Below are positions 43,029-52,694 of a stretch of DNA of 64,000 nt, in pieces. Made by a program: the position numbers and the translations under genes. Location: NCBI GenBank assembly GCA_003165795.1, contig PMWW01000164.1, positions 23,218 to 87,217 of the forward strand. Reading direction: 5' to 3'. Under the pieces are notes generated by a model. It was given only the letters and a program-made list of their open reading frames with translations. It had not been told where the DNA came from and ran no database searches. The first letter of the stretch is position 1; each line of letters starts with the position of its first letter. Source of the DNA: Acidobacteriaceae bacterium (GTDB lineage: Bacteria > Acidobacteriota > Terriglobia > Terriglobales > Acidobacteriaceae).

Positions 43029-45549
43029 GCACGACCTCGATTGGGTCCAGCCGGGCCGCGACCCGGGCGGGATAGAATCCGGCGAGCACCGTCGCAACAT
43101 AAACCAGGGTGAGGGCCGAAAGCAGCACCGCAATCGGCCAGTGGAACTGGATGGTCCAGCCAAACGACTGCTTGTTGATGACGAAGATCAGCAGCAGCGA
43201 CAGTACGATTCCCAGCGCCAGTCCCGCCAAGTTAGCCAGCAAGCCGATCAGCCCCGCTTCCACCAGGATGAGCTTGCGTATCTGCGAAACCGCCGCGCCC
43301 AGAAAGCGAAGCAAACCCAACTCGCGGCGGCGATCGATTACCAGCGCCAGCAGCGCTCCCGCGATTCCGATGATGGCGACAGTCACGGCCACAACTTCCA
43401 GCGCATAAGTAATGGCGAAAGTGCGATCGAAAATGCGGATCGCCTCAGTGCGCAAATTACGGTTGGTGAAGATCATCAGGTTGTGGCCGGACGCAATTTT
43501 CTCAACCTCGGCACGGACCTGGTCCACGCTCGAGCCGGTAGCGACATAGACCGCGAGGTTCGAGGGCGCGGGATCCGGTACATATCGCAACATGATCGAG
43601 CGATCGACCACGATGAAACCTTTTTCGCTGCCGTAATCGTAAAAGATGTCCACCACGCGAAAAGGCACCTGGGCGGCGCCCAGGGGAAGCGTGATGACGT
43701 CGCCCGCCCGCACGTGATGCTTGTTGGCAAACGGCTCGCTGACGACGGCGTTAGCTCCGCTGCGCAGTTCTGCGTTGACTACGCTGGTGCGACGGCCCGA
43801 GAGAAACTGGATCTTCTCCAAATCGTGGGCCCCCACCGTGTCAGCCGAGCCGAGAGAAGCAGGCAGCCCCTGGTAGCTGATCTCATAGCCGCGAAAGCGG
43901 TCCACGCCCGCCACTCCGGGCAACAACGCAATCTTGTCGGCCAGTGAGGGATCGATGGTCGGGTGGCGATCGACGGCGGGATCGCCCGCGGGCCGGAGAA
44001 ACAAGTCAGCCGTGAGTTGATTGTCCATCCAGACTTGCACCGTCTGGCGAAAACTGCCGACCATGATGCCAACCGAGGTTGTCATGGCGATTGCCGTGGC
44101 CAGTGCGCCCACCAGCACCGATGTCCGGCGAAGCGACGCGGCGAGACTGCGCGACGCGAGGAAGGCCTCGACTCCGGCGATCCGTCGCAACAGTTGCGAC
44201 GACACGGCCGTCAACCCGCTGACCAAAGCAGGAATGGCGAACGCACATGCGGCGATCATCAGCAGCGCGGAGGCATAGCCGAAGAACGGTTTGCCTGCGA
44301 TGGCCGGAGCCAAGGACGCCGCTGCGCCGAAGACGGCGAGCACAACCGCGATCCACAAGTCACGGACTTTGTGGACGCGCGCGGCATACTCACGCTCACC
44401 GCGAGCCATGGCCTCGATGGGCGCAACTAGAGAAGCTTCTCGCGCCGGGGAGGCTGCCGATGCGAGCGACATGCCCACGCCGATCGCTAGTCCAAACAGG
44501 ATTGTGCCGGGGGTCAATTCAATTGGTGCAGGACGGCTGCTCACGTAGAGGTTGTCGACGGTTGCGCCCAGCAAGCCCACCGCGCCGCTGGCCAGCAGCC
44601 TTCCCGACAATATGCCGAGCAATCCCCCGATGAAGCCGAAGCACGCGGCTTCGCCCAGAAAAGCAGTGAGGACATCGGAGCGGCTGGCGCCGAGAGCGCG
44701 CACGATGCCGATCTCCGGCCGACGGCGCACCACCGACACCGAGATGGTGTTGAAGATCAGAAACGCACCGACCACCAGCGCGACGTAACTGAGAATGCGC
44801 AGGTTCCAACGGAATGCACTCAACATGCGGCGATTCTCGTCGGTCTGGCTGCCTTCGCGGCGCAGTTCCACTCCGGCGGGCAGCACGGCGCGCAACCGTT
44901 GCTCCCATTCTTCCAAGGAAGGCGTTGAAGGAACTTTCAGCAGCACGCGATCGACCCGGCCAAGGCGATGTAATGCGCGTTGGGCGGTTGCGATGTCCAT
45001 CAGCACCAGGCCGCCGCTGTCGCCTGAATCCTTCAGAACTCCGCGTACCAGGTATTCGTTTGTCTGATCGTTGATCTGCAGCCGTATCTTGTCGCCAGCC
45101 TTCGCACCCAGGCGCTGGCTGATCCAAACACCCTGGTTCGCGGTGTCAGCAATCTCGTCAGCCTTGGCCGAATTCTGCCGATCCAAGTTGAGGTTCTCAG
45201 GATGCTCGGCGATCAGATCGAGGCCGACGAGAGGAACGGTCTGGCCAGTGGCTTTCACGACGGCATAGTCTTCGATTCGAGGCCGCACCGTGATCGAGTA
45301 CGGCAACGTCGCCAGCTTGCCGATAACTTCGTCGGGGACACCACCGATTGCCGTGACTTCCAGGTCAGCATCGCCAGTGAGGGTTTCGATGGAGGAGCGA
45401 AACGAGCCGGCAGCCGCGTCTCCGGCAAGCTCAAGAGCAAGTACGACAGCAACGCCTAGAGCGACGGCCAGCACGACCAGAAAGGTGCGCAGCGGCTCGC
45501 GATGCAGCGGACGAAGGATGAGCCGGTAGAAGAGACGCAAGCGGGACAT
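43018..45549 (-). CDS. ABC transporter permease with two FtsX domains
   Basis: The protein has 843 residues. The N-terminal helix (FLVVLAVALGVAVVLALELA) is followed by a periplasmic domain, then a three-helix FtsX domain (about 255-400; RILSYVALVVGAFLIFNTIS, RRRPEIGIVRALGASRSDVL). A central helix pair, a second periplasmic domain (about 500-700) and a second FtsX domain to the end (YALEVVAVTVAIIGIAGALL, DRRRELGLLRFLGAAVSQIR) complete it. Permeases of this duplicated type move lipids or lipoproteins or act as mechanotransmitters. It overlaps the ATPase stop (TGATG) and the lipocalin start. Confidence 0.93.
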   Translation of the reverse strand: MSRLRLFYRLILRPLHREPLRTFLVVLAVALGVAVVLALELAGDAAAGSFRSSIETLTGDADLEVTAIGGVPDEVIGKLATLPYSITVRPRIEDYAVVKATGQTVPLVGLDLIAEHPENLNLDRQNSAKADEIADTANQGVWISQRLGAKAGDKIRLQINDQTNEYLVRGVLKDSGDSGGLVLMDIATAQRALHRLGRVDRVLLKVPSTPSLEEWEQRLRAVLPAGVELRREGSQTDENRRMLSAFRWNLRILSYVALVVGAFLIFNTISVSVVRRRPEIGIVRALGASRSDVLTAFLGEAACFGFIGGLLGILSGRLLASGAVGLLGATVDNLYVSSRPAPIELTPGTILFGLAIGVGMSLASAASPAREASLVAPIEAMARGEREYAARVHKVRDLWIAVVLAVFGAAASLAPAIAGKPFFGYASALLMIAACAFAIPALVSGLTAVSSQLLRRIAGVEAFLASRSLAASLRRTSVLVGALATAIAMTTSVGIMVGSFRQTVQVWMDNQLTADLFLRPAGDPAVDRHPTIDPSLADKIALLPGVAGVDRFRGYEISYQGLPASLGSADTVGAHDLEKIQFLSGRRTSVVNAELRSGANAVVSEPFANKHHVRAGDVITLPLGAAQVPFRVVDIFYDYGSEKGFIVVDRSIMLRYVPDPAPSNLAVYVATGSSVDQVRAEVEKIASGHNLMIFTNRNLRTEAIRIFDRTFAITYALEVVAVTVAIIGIAGALLALVIDRRRELGLLRFLGAAVSQIRKLILVEAGLIGLLANLAGLALGIVLSLLLIFVINKQSFGWTIQFHWPIAVLLSALTLVYVATVLAGFYPARVAARLDPIEVVHEE

Positions 45550-46283
45550 CAGGGGCGGACGACCTCTTGGATTCGGCCATCCCGCATCTTCACAATCGCG
45601 TCCGTAAAGGCGGCCGACTCGCTGCTGTGAGTGGCCATCAGAATCGCGGTTTTTCCTTCGTCCGCAATGCGCCGCAAGCCTTCCAGGATTACATTGCCGG
45701 TGACGGTGTCGAGATTGCCGGTGGGCTCATCGGCCAGCAGCAATTTGGGAGAATGCACCATGGCGCGGGCGATGGCGACGCGCTGCATCTGTCCCCCCGA
45801 AAGCTGATGCGGCATCCTGGAGCCCAGGTCGCCCAGCTCCACCAGGTCCAATTGCTGCTGCGCCCGATCGCAAGCATCGGACTCGCCCGCCAGCAGCAGC
45901 GGAAGTTCGACGTTCTCCAGGACAGTTAAGGTATTCAGCAACTGAAACGACTGAAAGATGAATCCGACTTTCTCGCGGCGCAGACGAGTGAGGCCGTTTT
46001 CGTTCACATCGGAAGTCGACACTCCGTCCAGCAGGACGCGGCCCGACGTAGGAAAATCCATTGCGCCAGCGAGGTTCAGCAACGTTGACTTACCACATCC
46101 GCTGCGTCCGACCAGTGCGATGAACTCGCCGTCGCGCACTGCCAGCGAGACTCCACAGAGCGCCTGCACGGGCTGGCCATCGCTAACATAGGTCTTGGTC
46201 ACGTTGTCCAGCCGTAAAAACCCGGTCACATCTTTCGCAGTACCCAGCGGCGGAAACCCGGTTTGAGGTTCAATCAGGCCCAT
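45549..46283 (-). CDS. ABC transporter ATP-binding protein (LolD/MacB-like)
   Basis: The Walker A motif is GRSGCGKST, the Q-loop is in [20 protein letters not shown], the signature [15 protein letters not shown], Walker [13 protein letters not shown] and the H-loop MATHS. The QSFQLLxxLTxxENVxLP and DEPTGNLD patterns are those of the MacB/LolD class that pair with FtsX-type permeases. The ATG at 46283 (MGLIEP) is a compromise: an upstream start (46346) and later ones are possible. It is the first gene of a three-gene operon with the permease and AttH-like protein. Confidence 0.93.
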   Translation of the reverse strand: MGLIEPQTGFPPLGTAKDVTGFLRLDNVTKTYVSDGQPVQALCGVSLAVRDGEFIALVGRSGCGKSTLLNLAGAMDFPTSGRVLLDGVSTSDVNENGLTRLRREKVGFIFQSFQLLNTLTVLENVELPLLLAGESDACDRAQQQLDLVELGDLGSRMPHQLSGGQMQRVAIARAMVHSPKLLLADEPTGNLDTVTGNVILEGLRRIADEGKTAILMATHSSESAAFTDAIVKMRDGRIQEVVRP

Positions 46284-46468
46284 GAAATGTCCAGCAAAAC
46301 CAGTCACGATTATGACACTTGTCTTGGATGTCCAGCAGCGCGGCAAGGACCAGATTCTGGCAACGGCTGCGTCAGATGTAGGGCAACCATGGCAAACACC
46401 GACCCGACTGCAGTAATTCTGAAAACGCCATAGAATTGATTCCGATCCACTAGAGGGCAGGGAATCAA

Positions 46469-47461
46469 ATGAAAGCTGCGATCTTAAGCACTCCTCAACC
46501 CATTGCGGAACAGCCGCTTCGAATCGAAGAGGTACCCAAGCCGGCGATTCAAGCGGGACATGTCTTGTTGAAGGTCCGCGCCTGCGGAGTGTGCCGCACC
46601 GATCTGCATATCGTTGAAGGCGAACTTCCGCCGCGGCTGGGGCGGCTGATTCCCGGACATCAAATTGTCGGCGACGTGGTCGATGGCGCTACCGCCGCGT
46701 TGCCGATGGGGACTCGCGTCGGCGTCTCCTGGGTTGGAGGCACGGATGGCACGTGCTGGTATTGCCAGCGAGGCTATGAGAACCTTTGCGATGCGCCAAC
46801 CTTCACCGGCTATTCCGTCAACGGAGGTTACGCCGAGTACGCCCTGGCTCGCGCCGACTTCGTATTTCCCCTGCCGCCGGAGCTGGATGACTTGCATGCG
46901 GCGCCGCTGCTGTGTGCCGGCATCATTGGATTTCGCAGCCTGCGGGTAGCCGGAGCTGAGCCTGGAGAGCGCGTGGGACTGTTTGGGTTTGGCGCGTCGG
47001 CGCATCTCGCCATTGAGGTCTTGCATTCGTGGAAATGCGATGTGTACGTTTCCACTCGGGGAGCTTCGCATCGCCGGCTGGCGGAGTCGCTGGGAGCCAA
47101 GTGGGTCGGTTCCGAGACCGACAAGCCGCCGGTGGAACTGGATCGCGCCGTGACCTTCGCGCCTAGCGGAGACGTGGTGATAGCGGCATTATCGAGTTTG
47201 CGGAAAGGCGGAGTGGTAGCCATCAACGCGATCCACCTCGATCGCATTCCGCAATTCGATTACGACAAGCTACTGTGGGGAGAGCGCCAGATTCGCAGTG
47301 TCGCCAACATGACGCGCGCCGACGCTCGCGACTTCCTGAAGATTGCGGCCGAGATCGATCTTCGACCCAAAGTCACGGCATTCTCTCTGGATCAAGCCAA
47401 TGAAGCCTTGCTTGCGATCAAGAATGACGCCATCGACGGCGCGGCCGCAATCCTACCCTGA
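46469..47461 (+). CDS. Zinc-dependent alcohol dehydrogenase family protein
   Basis: The protein has 330 residues, an MDR superfamily member. The catalytic zinc site is CGVCRTDLHIVEGELP (first Cys), GH (PGHQIVG) and a later acidic residue. The structural zinc loop DGTCWYCQRGYENLC has three Cys with Asp or Thr at the first position, as seen in this subfamily. The NAD(P)-binding fold carries GLFGFGASAHLAIEVL. PTFTGYSVNGGYAEYALARA is typical of the subfamily. It oxidises or reduces an alcohol/aldehyde of unknown identity. The ATG follows GGGAATCAA. It is monocistronic and convergent with the next gene. Confidence 0.93.
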   Translation: MKAAILSTPQPIAEQPLRIEEVPKPAIQAGHVLLKVRACGVCRTDLHIVEGELPPRLGRLIPGHQIVGDVVDGATAALPMGTRVGVSWVGGTDGTCWYCQRGYENLCDAPTFTGYSVNGGYAEYALARADFVFPLPPELDDLHAAPLLCAGIIGFRSLRVAGAEPGERVGLFGFGASAHLAIEVLHSWKCDVYVSTRGASHRRLAESLGAKWVGSETDKPPVELDRAVTFAPSGDVVIAALSSLRKGGVVAINAIHLDRIPQFDYDKLLWGERQIRSVANMTRADARDFLKIAAEIDLRPKVTAFSLDQANEALLAIKNDAIDGAAAILP

Positions 47462-47469
47462 ATTGCACT

Positions 47470-48237
47470 CTACTGCAACTTCGCGTAGTTGGCGCTGGTG
47501 GTTGTCACCTGAATCTGCTTGGCGGTCGCGTTCAGGACCGTCTGCTGGGCATAGTTGGTTCCATCCGGCAAGCTGGCCATTTGCACCGCCAGGGTGACTA
47601 CGTCGCTTGGTCCGTCCATGAAAGTGTTGACGTTAATGGTGCTGATCTTTCGGGTGGACGTGTCAAAGGCAATCGTCATCTGGTCGCCCTGCTTGGCATA
47701 GTTCTTGAAAACCAGTTGAACCTGATTCCCTCCCATGGTCTTATCCATGGAAACGTTCTTCTTCTGGATGGCCTGCTGCATCAGCTGGGGATTCGGCGGT
47801 ACATACAGAGACAGCAAACTTTGCACCTGCTGCATGTAGTCTTTCATCTCGTCGGTTTTCTTTTCGACGATTCTCTGCCGTAGCCTTCCCCCCTTCTGAT
47901 CGGCCGGCTGCGGCGGCGCGCCGAGCAGAACCTTCTGCACTTGCCCGTCGGGTCCGTACGAACATTGATAGACCCGCTCCGGTTTCTGCTCGCCCTTAAG
48001 GGTTATTTGCGTGGTCTCCACCCACTGATATTGACGCAGTTTCTGCTTGTTCTCCGCAGACGCCTGCTTCAGGGCCATGAGTTTTTGTTGCAACTCAGGG
48101 TTCGCGGCGCCTCCCATCTGCGCCAGAGCCGTGGTGGACAACACTGCTAGCAGCGCTATGCCAACAACGGGCAGCTTCCAGCGGATGGGACGCGTGATGC
48201 CTTGGCCGCTCGCGATCATTTCGGTCTGTTCCTTCAT
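47470..48237 (-). CDS. Exported protein of unknown function
   Basis: The protein has 255 residues with a signal anchor or peptide (LPVVGIALLAVLSTTALAQ). The mature part is mostly helical and polar: LQQKLMALKQASAENKQKLR, QYQWVETTQITLKGEQKPE, then a basic RLRQRIVEKKTDEMKDYMQQ and a C-terminal beta part TMGGNQVQLVFKNYAKQGDQ, MTIAFDTSTRKISTINVNTF. I recall this type in Acidobacteria but no function. The ATG at 48237 has GGAGAATCG upstream; the longer frame to 48282 is less likely. Confidence 0.75.
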   Translation of the reverse strand: MKEQTEMIASGQGITRPIRWKLPVVGIALLAVLSTTALAQMGGAANPELQQKLMALKQASAENKQKLRQYQWVETTQITLKGEQKPERVYQCSYGPDGQVQKVLLGAPPQPADQKGGRLRQRIVEKKTDEMKDYMQQVQSLLSLYVPPNPQLMQQAIQKKNVSMDKTMGGNQVQLVFKNYAKQGDQMTIAFDTSTRKISTINVNTFMDGPSDVVTLAVQMASLPDGTNYAQQTVLNATAKQIQVTTTSANYAKLQ

Positions 48238-48343
48238 AACGATTCTCCAGTCTGCTCTTAAAAGTGACATTCCCAGTCGCACTTAGGGTGAGCGGCGCCG
48301 CTCGGTCTGCTCTCATTCGATCTTATTGAGGGGATACCTAGCA

Positions 48344-48784
48344 TTACAGACTTCCCGCCGGTTTGGCCACATCTTTTTCCACCGGGACCAGAGGGACTTC
48401 TTTGATCTGGTCGCCGGGATGGGGTGTGAAAGAAGTGAGCTGTGACTTGCCCAGCCAGCTCGAAATTCCGGAAAAATAGTAGGTGCCGTCTCGCAGGCTA
48501 AAGAGTAACTTCGATTCCGGATTCTTTCCCGGCGAGGCCGTCTGGAAAAAATACAAATCCTGCTGCAGTTTGCCGTCTTTACTTCGTATCGTGACGTAAG
48601 TCGGGGCGACGATGTCGAGCGTGTACTGTCCGGCCGGCATTTTATTTCCCGCGATGTAGAAATCGAACGGGACATCGGAGGTGCCGCTGCGAGGATGGCC
48701 CTGCGCTGACGCCGGACCACAGACAAGCGCGACCACGAAGTAGCTGACGATGCCCAGCCATTGCCGACTACCATGCTGCTTCAT
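48344..48784 (-). CDS. Small exported protein of unknown function
   Basis: The protein has 146 residues with a signal peptide (WLGIVSYFVVALVCGPASA-QG). The mature part has a beta-rich look: SDVPFDFYIAGNKMPAGQYT, LDIVAPTYVTIRSKDGKLQQ, LLFSLRDGTYYFSGISSWLG. The FDFYIAGNKMPAGQYTLD block is like a small acidobacterial exported family with no known function to me. The ATG at 48784 has AGGAGAAAAG upstream, which outweighs the longer frame to 48973. Confidence 0.78.
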   Translation of the reverse strand: MKQHGSRQWLGIVSYFVVALVCGPASAQGHPRSGTSDVPFDFYIAGNKMPAGQYTLDIVAPTYVTIRSKDGKLQQDLYFFQTASPGKNPESKLLFSLRDGTYYFSGISSWLGKSQLTSFTPHPGDQIKEVPLVPVEKDVAKPAGSL

Positions 48785-48909
48785 TCTTTTCTCCTGAGTT
48801 TGTTGTCCCACCCAATCCAACGTGTCCAACGTGACGTCGCCTGGCGACCGCGTCTTTTGCAACCGCTTCGCCCGGCGTCGGGTATTCACTGCGAAGCGCC
48901 GCCGCGGGG

Positions 48910-49359
48910 CTACCCGATGGCAGCATTGGCAAAGCCGAGCAGTTGTGCCATGCGGCCCTGCGCGGCGTCCCAATACTCGGCCTGCTGCACATTCACCTTC
49001 AGCAGGATGAGATTGGCATCGTCAAGTCCGCCGGGAAACCAGGCTTTGTAGTCAGAACTCCACAACTCTTTGGCTTTGGCATGGTCGCGCACCAGTTCGC
49101 AATATCCGCTGACCGAAACATAGCGTTTGCCGGAATGGTCAACGTAGGCAAGATTCACCCGCTGGCTGGTACGGATAGCTTCCACCTTCTCGGTATTGTT
49201 GGGGGAGAAAAACCAGATCACACCCTCGGGGGCGACTCCCCGGCTGGCCATGGGACAGCTATGTAGCGTGCCTTCGGGCCGGACCGTGGTCAGCATTGCA
49301 AAGTCGATGCCAGCGATGAGTTTGTTCAATTTTATGACCGGATCGGATATCTGCGTCAT
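48910..49359 (-). CDS. Pyridoxamine 5'-phosphate oxidase-like flavin-binding protein
   Basis: The protein has 149 residues. It has the split-barrel pattern of the general-stress-protein 26 type: FAMLTTVRPEGTLHSCPMA, VIWFFSPNNTEKVEAIRTSQ, RVNLAYVDHSGKRYVSVSGY and a Trp-rich end WSSDYKAWFPGGLDDANLIL, KVNVQQAEYWD. Members bind FMN or F420 and may act in stress response; the substrate is unknown. The ATG at 49359 has AAGGAG upstream. Confidence 0.9.
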   Translation of the reverse strand: MTQISDPVIKLNKLIAGIDFAMLTTVRPEGTLHSCPMASRGVAPEGVIWFFSPNNTEKVEAIRTSQRVNLAYVDHSGKRYVSVSGYCELVRDHAKAKELWSSDYKAWFPGGLDDANLILLKVNVQQAEYWDAAQGRMAQLLGFANAAIG

Positions 49360-49423
49360 GCAAGCTCCTTGACCTTCGAGATCAACACCATGCCGGAAGC
49401 CGCAGGCACTCGACGACGATGTG

Positions 49424-50308
49424 TTACTCGGCAGCCGCCGCCATAAAGTCGGCGGCGACGTCTTCCGGCTTCCAACCGTTTCCAGAGTATACCTTGACGA
49501 CTTTTCCATCCTTGCCAATCAAGACCGTGCTGAGGCTGTGCACGATCTGCCCGTCCTTTGCGTTGTAAGCCAGACCGAAGAAATCAGCGGCCTTGCGTAT
49601 TTCTTCAGGCGTGCCTGTAGCAAACTCCCAGTGTTGGAACTTGGGATCAATGCCCCCGACATAGCGTTCGCCATAGCTTCGCAAAACCGAGGGTATGTCA
49701 GTTTCTGGATCAATGCTGATGCTGAGAAGCTGTGCCTTGTCAAATATGTGGGGATCTTTCTGTAGTTGTTGCATGACCTCTGCAAAGTTATGGCTCATAC
49801 GCAGGCAATAGTCGGGAAAGGGACAGCGGGTATAGATGAAAGTCAGCAGCAGCGGCTTCCCGCGGAACTGTTGCAAGTGAATCTTCTGGCCATCCTGGTT
49901 GATCAGGGCGAAGCTGGGGACTAGCTCGCCCGGCTGAGGTTTATGCAAGGGAGATGTGCCGTCGCCGACGCTGTCAGTCGACTTGGTGAAGCTGATGTCC
50001 TGCAACTCGGCGTGATCGCTCAGAACCAGCGTGGCTTGAATCTGGTCGCCGGGCGCAATTGCGCGGAAGACCCAGTTGTTGGCTTGGCTGACCGTGAACG
50101 GCATGGTCATGCCTTTCATCAGGCCGGGCACATCCTGGTGTGCGATGGTCAAGGTGCGAGCAGTGGGATCGACTGCTACCACGCGGCCTTGTAACTCATA
50201 GCGCTTGGCAGCGGGCGGCCGGGAGCAAGCGGCGAACAACATGAGCAGGATGGAAACGACGCTCAGCGGTATGCGCTTGATCCGAGTACGCCATTGGTGA
50301 ACATACAT
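49424..50308 (-). CDS. Lipoprotein fusing a CusF-like copper-binding domain to an SCO1/SenC thioredoxin domain
   Basis: The protein has 294 residues with a lipobox (LLMLFAAC, Cys28). The first domain (about 37-110) is CusF-like: GRVVAVDPTARTLTIAHQDV, PGLMKGMTMPFTV, with the His57 and Met67/Met69 positions of a copper site. The second domain (about 127-285) is SCO1/SenC-like, with FIYTRCPFPDYCLRMSHNF (Cys162 and Cys168, C-x5-C instead of the usual C-x3-C), SISIDPETD and HSLSTVLIGKDGKV. It should deliver copper to cytochrome oxidase or another cuproenzyme in the periplasm. No oxidase genes are nearby. Confidence 0.92.
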   Translation of the reverse strand: MYVHQWRTRIKRIPLSVVSILLMLFAACSRPPAAKRYELQGRVVAVDPTARTLTIAHQDVPGLMKGMTMPFTVSQANNWVFRAIAPGDQIQATLVLSDHAELQDISFTKSTDSVGDGTSPLHKPQPGELVPSFALINQDGQKIHLQQFRGKPLLLTFIYTRCPFPDYCLRMSHNFAEVMQQLQKDPHIFDKAQLLSISIDPETDIPSVLRSYGERYVGGIDPKFQHWEFATGTPEEIRKAADFFGLAYNAKDGQIVHSLSTVLIGKDGKVVKVYSGNGWKPEDVAADFMAAAAE

Positions 50309-50360
50309 ACGAGCTTTATTGTACGGAATGCGGTATCTGGACGAGGGGATGCAGCGTGCT

Positions 50361-51026
50361 CTAGCCCGCGATACCTTTTAGTACGTGATAGAACTCCTCC
50401 AAGCCGTTGAACATGATCTGTATGCCGATACAGACCACGATGAAGGCGGACAAACGGATGAGAACGCTGGTGCCGGTTGGACCTAGCAGGCGCTGCAGGC
50501 CTTCGGAAAACCAATAGCACAGGAAGATGGCCAGCCCAATCAGCAAAATGCCGATTACGGCGGTGAGCGCGCTGACGATCAGTTGCAAGTGGGCTTCCTC
50601 GTGGAGGTTGCTGCCCAGAGTGAGAGCGACGGCAATCGATCCAGGCCCTACGGTCAGCGGCATGGTGAGGGGATAAAATGCCTGCGACAGCACTTCCTGG
50701 TTGTCCGGTGGAGATTCGGGCTCACGCTCCTTCAGATCGCTTTGTTTGTTCAGGATTCGCCAGCCGGCGACGGTGACGACCAGGCCGCCACCGAACTGCA
50801 CTGCCGCCAGACTCACGCCAAAGAACTGCAGAACATAAGACCCAATGAACAGCGATGCCACCAGCAGAACAATTCCGTTGATCGCGACCCGCATGGCGAC
50901 GGTGCGGCGGATGTTCTCGGAATATTCCAGCGTCATCTCGGCGAAGATGGGCGCCATGCCCAGCGGATTCACAATCGGCAGCAAAGCGGCGAAGACGAGC
51001 AGCACATTGCGAACGATGGCATACAT
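50361..51026 (-). CDS. MarC family integral membrane protein
   Basis: The protein has 221 residues with six membrane helices. The first helix, FAALLPIVNPLGMAPIFAEM, carries the conserved NP.G..P motif. Others are ATVAMR-like INGIVLLVASLFIGSYVLQF, VQFGGGLVVTVAGWRILN and AFYPLTMPLTVGPGSIAVAL (PLxxxPG-S). These are the two NP/PG motifs of MarC, an inner-membrane protein of unknown transport function. The ATG at 51026 follows GTGAGACTCACATG, with GTGAG as a weak site; the longer frame to 51320 is not supported. Confidence 0.92.
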   Translation of the reverse strand: MYAIVRNVLLVFAALLPIVNPLGMAPIFAEMTLEYSENIRRTVAMRVAINGIVLLVASLFIGSYVLQFFGVSLAAVQFGGGLVVTVAGWRILNKQSDLKEREPESPPDNQEVLSQAFYPLTMPLTVGPGSIAVALTLGSNLHEEAHLQLIVSALTAVIGILLIGLAIFLCYWFSEGLQRLLGPTGTSVLIRLSAFIVVCIGIQIMFNGLEEFYHVLKGIAG

Positions 51027-51146
51027 GTGAGTCTCACAGCATAGCCCAGTGATTGCGCCGGCACAATTGCCGGCGAAGTTTCCATCATTGACGAAGGCCC
51101 GGTTTACGGGTTGAATGGGAGCGTCGATTGACCAGCTGCAAAACGT

Positions 51147-52523
51147 ATGGGCATCCCGCCAAGAACTTACGGTGCGCTGCAAGTGAAGCTGCGCGAGTCG
51201 CTGGTGACTCGCACGCTGGTCATGCCCATTCAGCGGTTCATTCACATTCAGGGAATCAGCAGCGTCATTCTGTTGGCCGCCGCGGTCGCCGCGCTGCTCT
51301 GGGCCAATTCGCCCTGGCATGACTCATATCATCACGTCTGGGAGATGGAGCTGACGCTGTCGCGGCTGCAGTTGCCGGTCCATGCCTGGATCAATGACCT
51401 GCTGATGGCCATCTTTTTCTTTTTGGTCGGCATGGAAATCAAGCACGAGATCGTGCATGGCGAGCTTGCCGACATGCGGCGTGCGGCATTCCCTATCTTC
51501 GGGGCCTTGGGCGGCATGATCGTTCCGGCGCTGCTATTTGCCACGCTGAATCACGGTCACGACGGCCATCACGGCTGGGGCATTCCGATGGCAACCGATA
51601 TCGCTTTCTCGCTGGGCGTGCTGGGAATGGTGAAAGGGGTTCCCGCGGACCTGAAGATCTTTCTGCTGTCGCTGGCCATCGCCGACGACATCGGTGCCAT
51701 CCTGGTGATCGCGGTTTTCTACAGCGGCTCTTTGGACCGGACGGCGCTGTTTGTGGGTCTGGTAATTCTCGGCCTCATTGCGGTCGTGCTGAAGCTGGGA
51801 ATTTCGCAGCCGATTTTGTACTTCGTGCTGGGCGTGGGGTTCTGGGTAGCGATTCTGCGATCGGGAATTCATGCCACCATCGCGGGCGTGATCCTGGGGT
51901 TCATGGTGCCGACGACGGCTACTTTGTCGCTAACAGACTTCCAGGACCTCGCAACGGACATGTCGCGACGCTTCCGAGATGCGATGGCAGTCGGCGACGT
52001 CAAGAGCGCCAAGAACCTGCTGGGTGGCTTCGATCAACTGCTAAACAGCACCGAGTCGGCATCGGAACGTTTGACGCGGTTGCTGAACGATTGGGTTTCG
52101 TTCCTGGTGTTGCCCTTGTTCGCCCTGGCGAATGCGGGCGTAACTTTTTCCGGAGGAGCTTGGCACGAACTGCTTACCAGTCGCGTGGCCTGGGGAATTA
52201 TGCTCGGGCTGGTGGTGGGAAAGCCGCTGGGGATCGTAGGATTCGCCAAGGCGGCGGTGGTGGGGCGACTGGCTCAACTGCCCAACGGAGTTACGTGGCG
52301 GCAGATCAGCGCGGTTGGGGTACTGGCCGGGATCGGATTCACGGTCTCAATCTTTATCAGCTCGCTGGCGTTCGACGATCCGGCATATCTGTTGCAGGCA
52401 AAGACTGCGGTATTGGCGGCGTCCGTACTGGCCGGCCTGCTCGGCTACTTTGCACTGCGAGACAGAGCAAAGTTTGAGGCGGCGCCGAAATCTGAGATGG
52501 TGGAGGACCCGCAGCTGCAGTAG
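51147..52523 (+). CDS. nhaA: Na+/H+ antiporter NhaA
   Basis: The protein has 458 residues and 12 membrane helices. The family blocks are AALLWANSPW, IFFFLVGMEIKHEIVHGELA, LGGMIVPALLF, GWGIPMATDIAFSLGVLGM (with the sodium-binding Asp), LSLAIADDIGAILVIAVFY (the Asp-Asp pair of the transport site), WVAILRSGIHATIAGVILGF, GLVVGKPLGI and GIGFTVSIFISSLAF. It exchanges protons for sodium across the inner membrane. It is longer than E. coli NhaA (388) because of N- and C-terminal cytosolic extensions. A downstream start at MPIQRF (51222) is possible. Confidence 0.95.
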   Translation: MGIPPRTYGALQVKLRESLVTRTLVMPIQRFIHIQGISSVILLAAAVAALLWANSPWHDSYHHVWEMELTLSRLQLPVHAWINDLLMAIFFFLVGMEIKHEIVHGELADMRRAAFPIFGALGGMIVPALLFATLNHGHDGHHGWGIPMATDIAFSLGVLGMVKGVPADLKIFLLSLAIADDIGAILVIAVFYSGSLDRTALFVGLVILGLIAVVLKLGISQPILYFVLGVGFWVAILRSGIHATIAGVILGFMVPTTATLSLTDFQDLATDMSRRFRDAMAVGDVKSAKNLLGGFDQLLNSTESASERLTRLLNDWVSFLVLPLFALANAGVTFSGGAWHELLTSRVAWGIMLGLVVGKPLGIVGFAKAAVVGRLAQLPNGVTWRQISAVGVLAGIGFTVSIFISSLAFDDPAYLLQAKTAVLAASVLAGLLGYFALRDRAKFEAAPKSEMVEDPQLQ

Positions 52524-52694
52524 TCCGCCGTCCTGAAGAATTGGCATTAAAAGAGGGACTAGAAGGCCCAAACGCGTTACAATTTTCGCGGCCTCTTCAT
52601 AGCCGAGACCAAGCCGTCCGCAGTGCCTGCGTCTTGTAGATGTCCGACCCGGGAAACTCCCGGCAGCGCGGGATGAGTTGTCTGCGCAGTAGCT

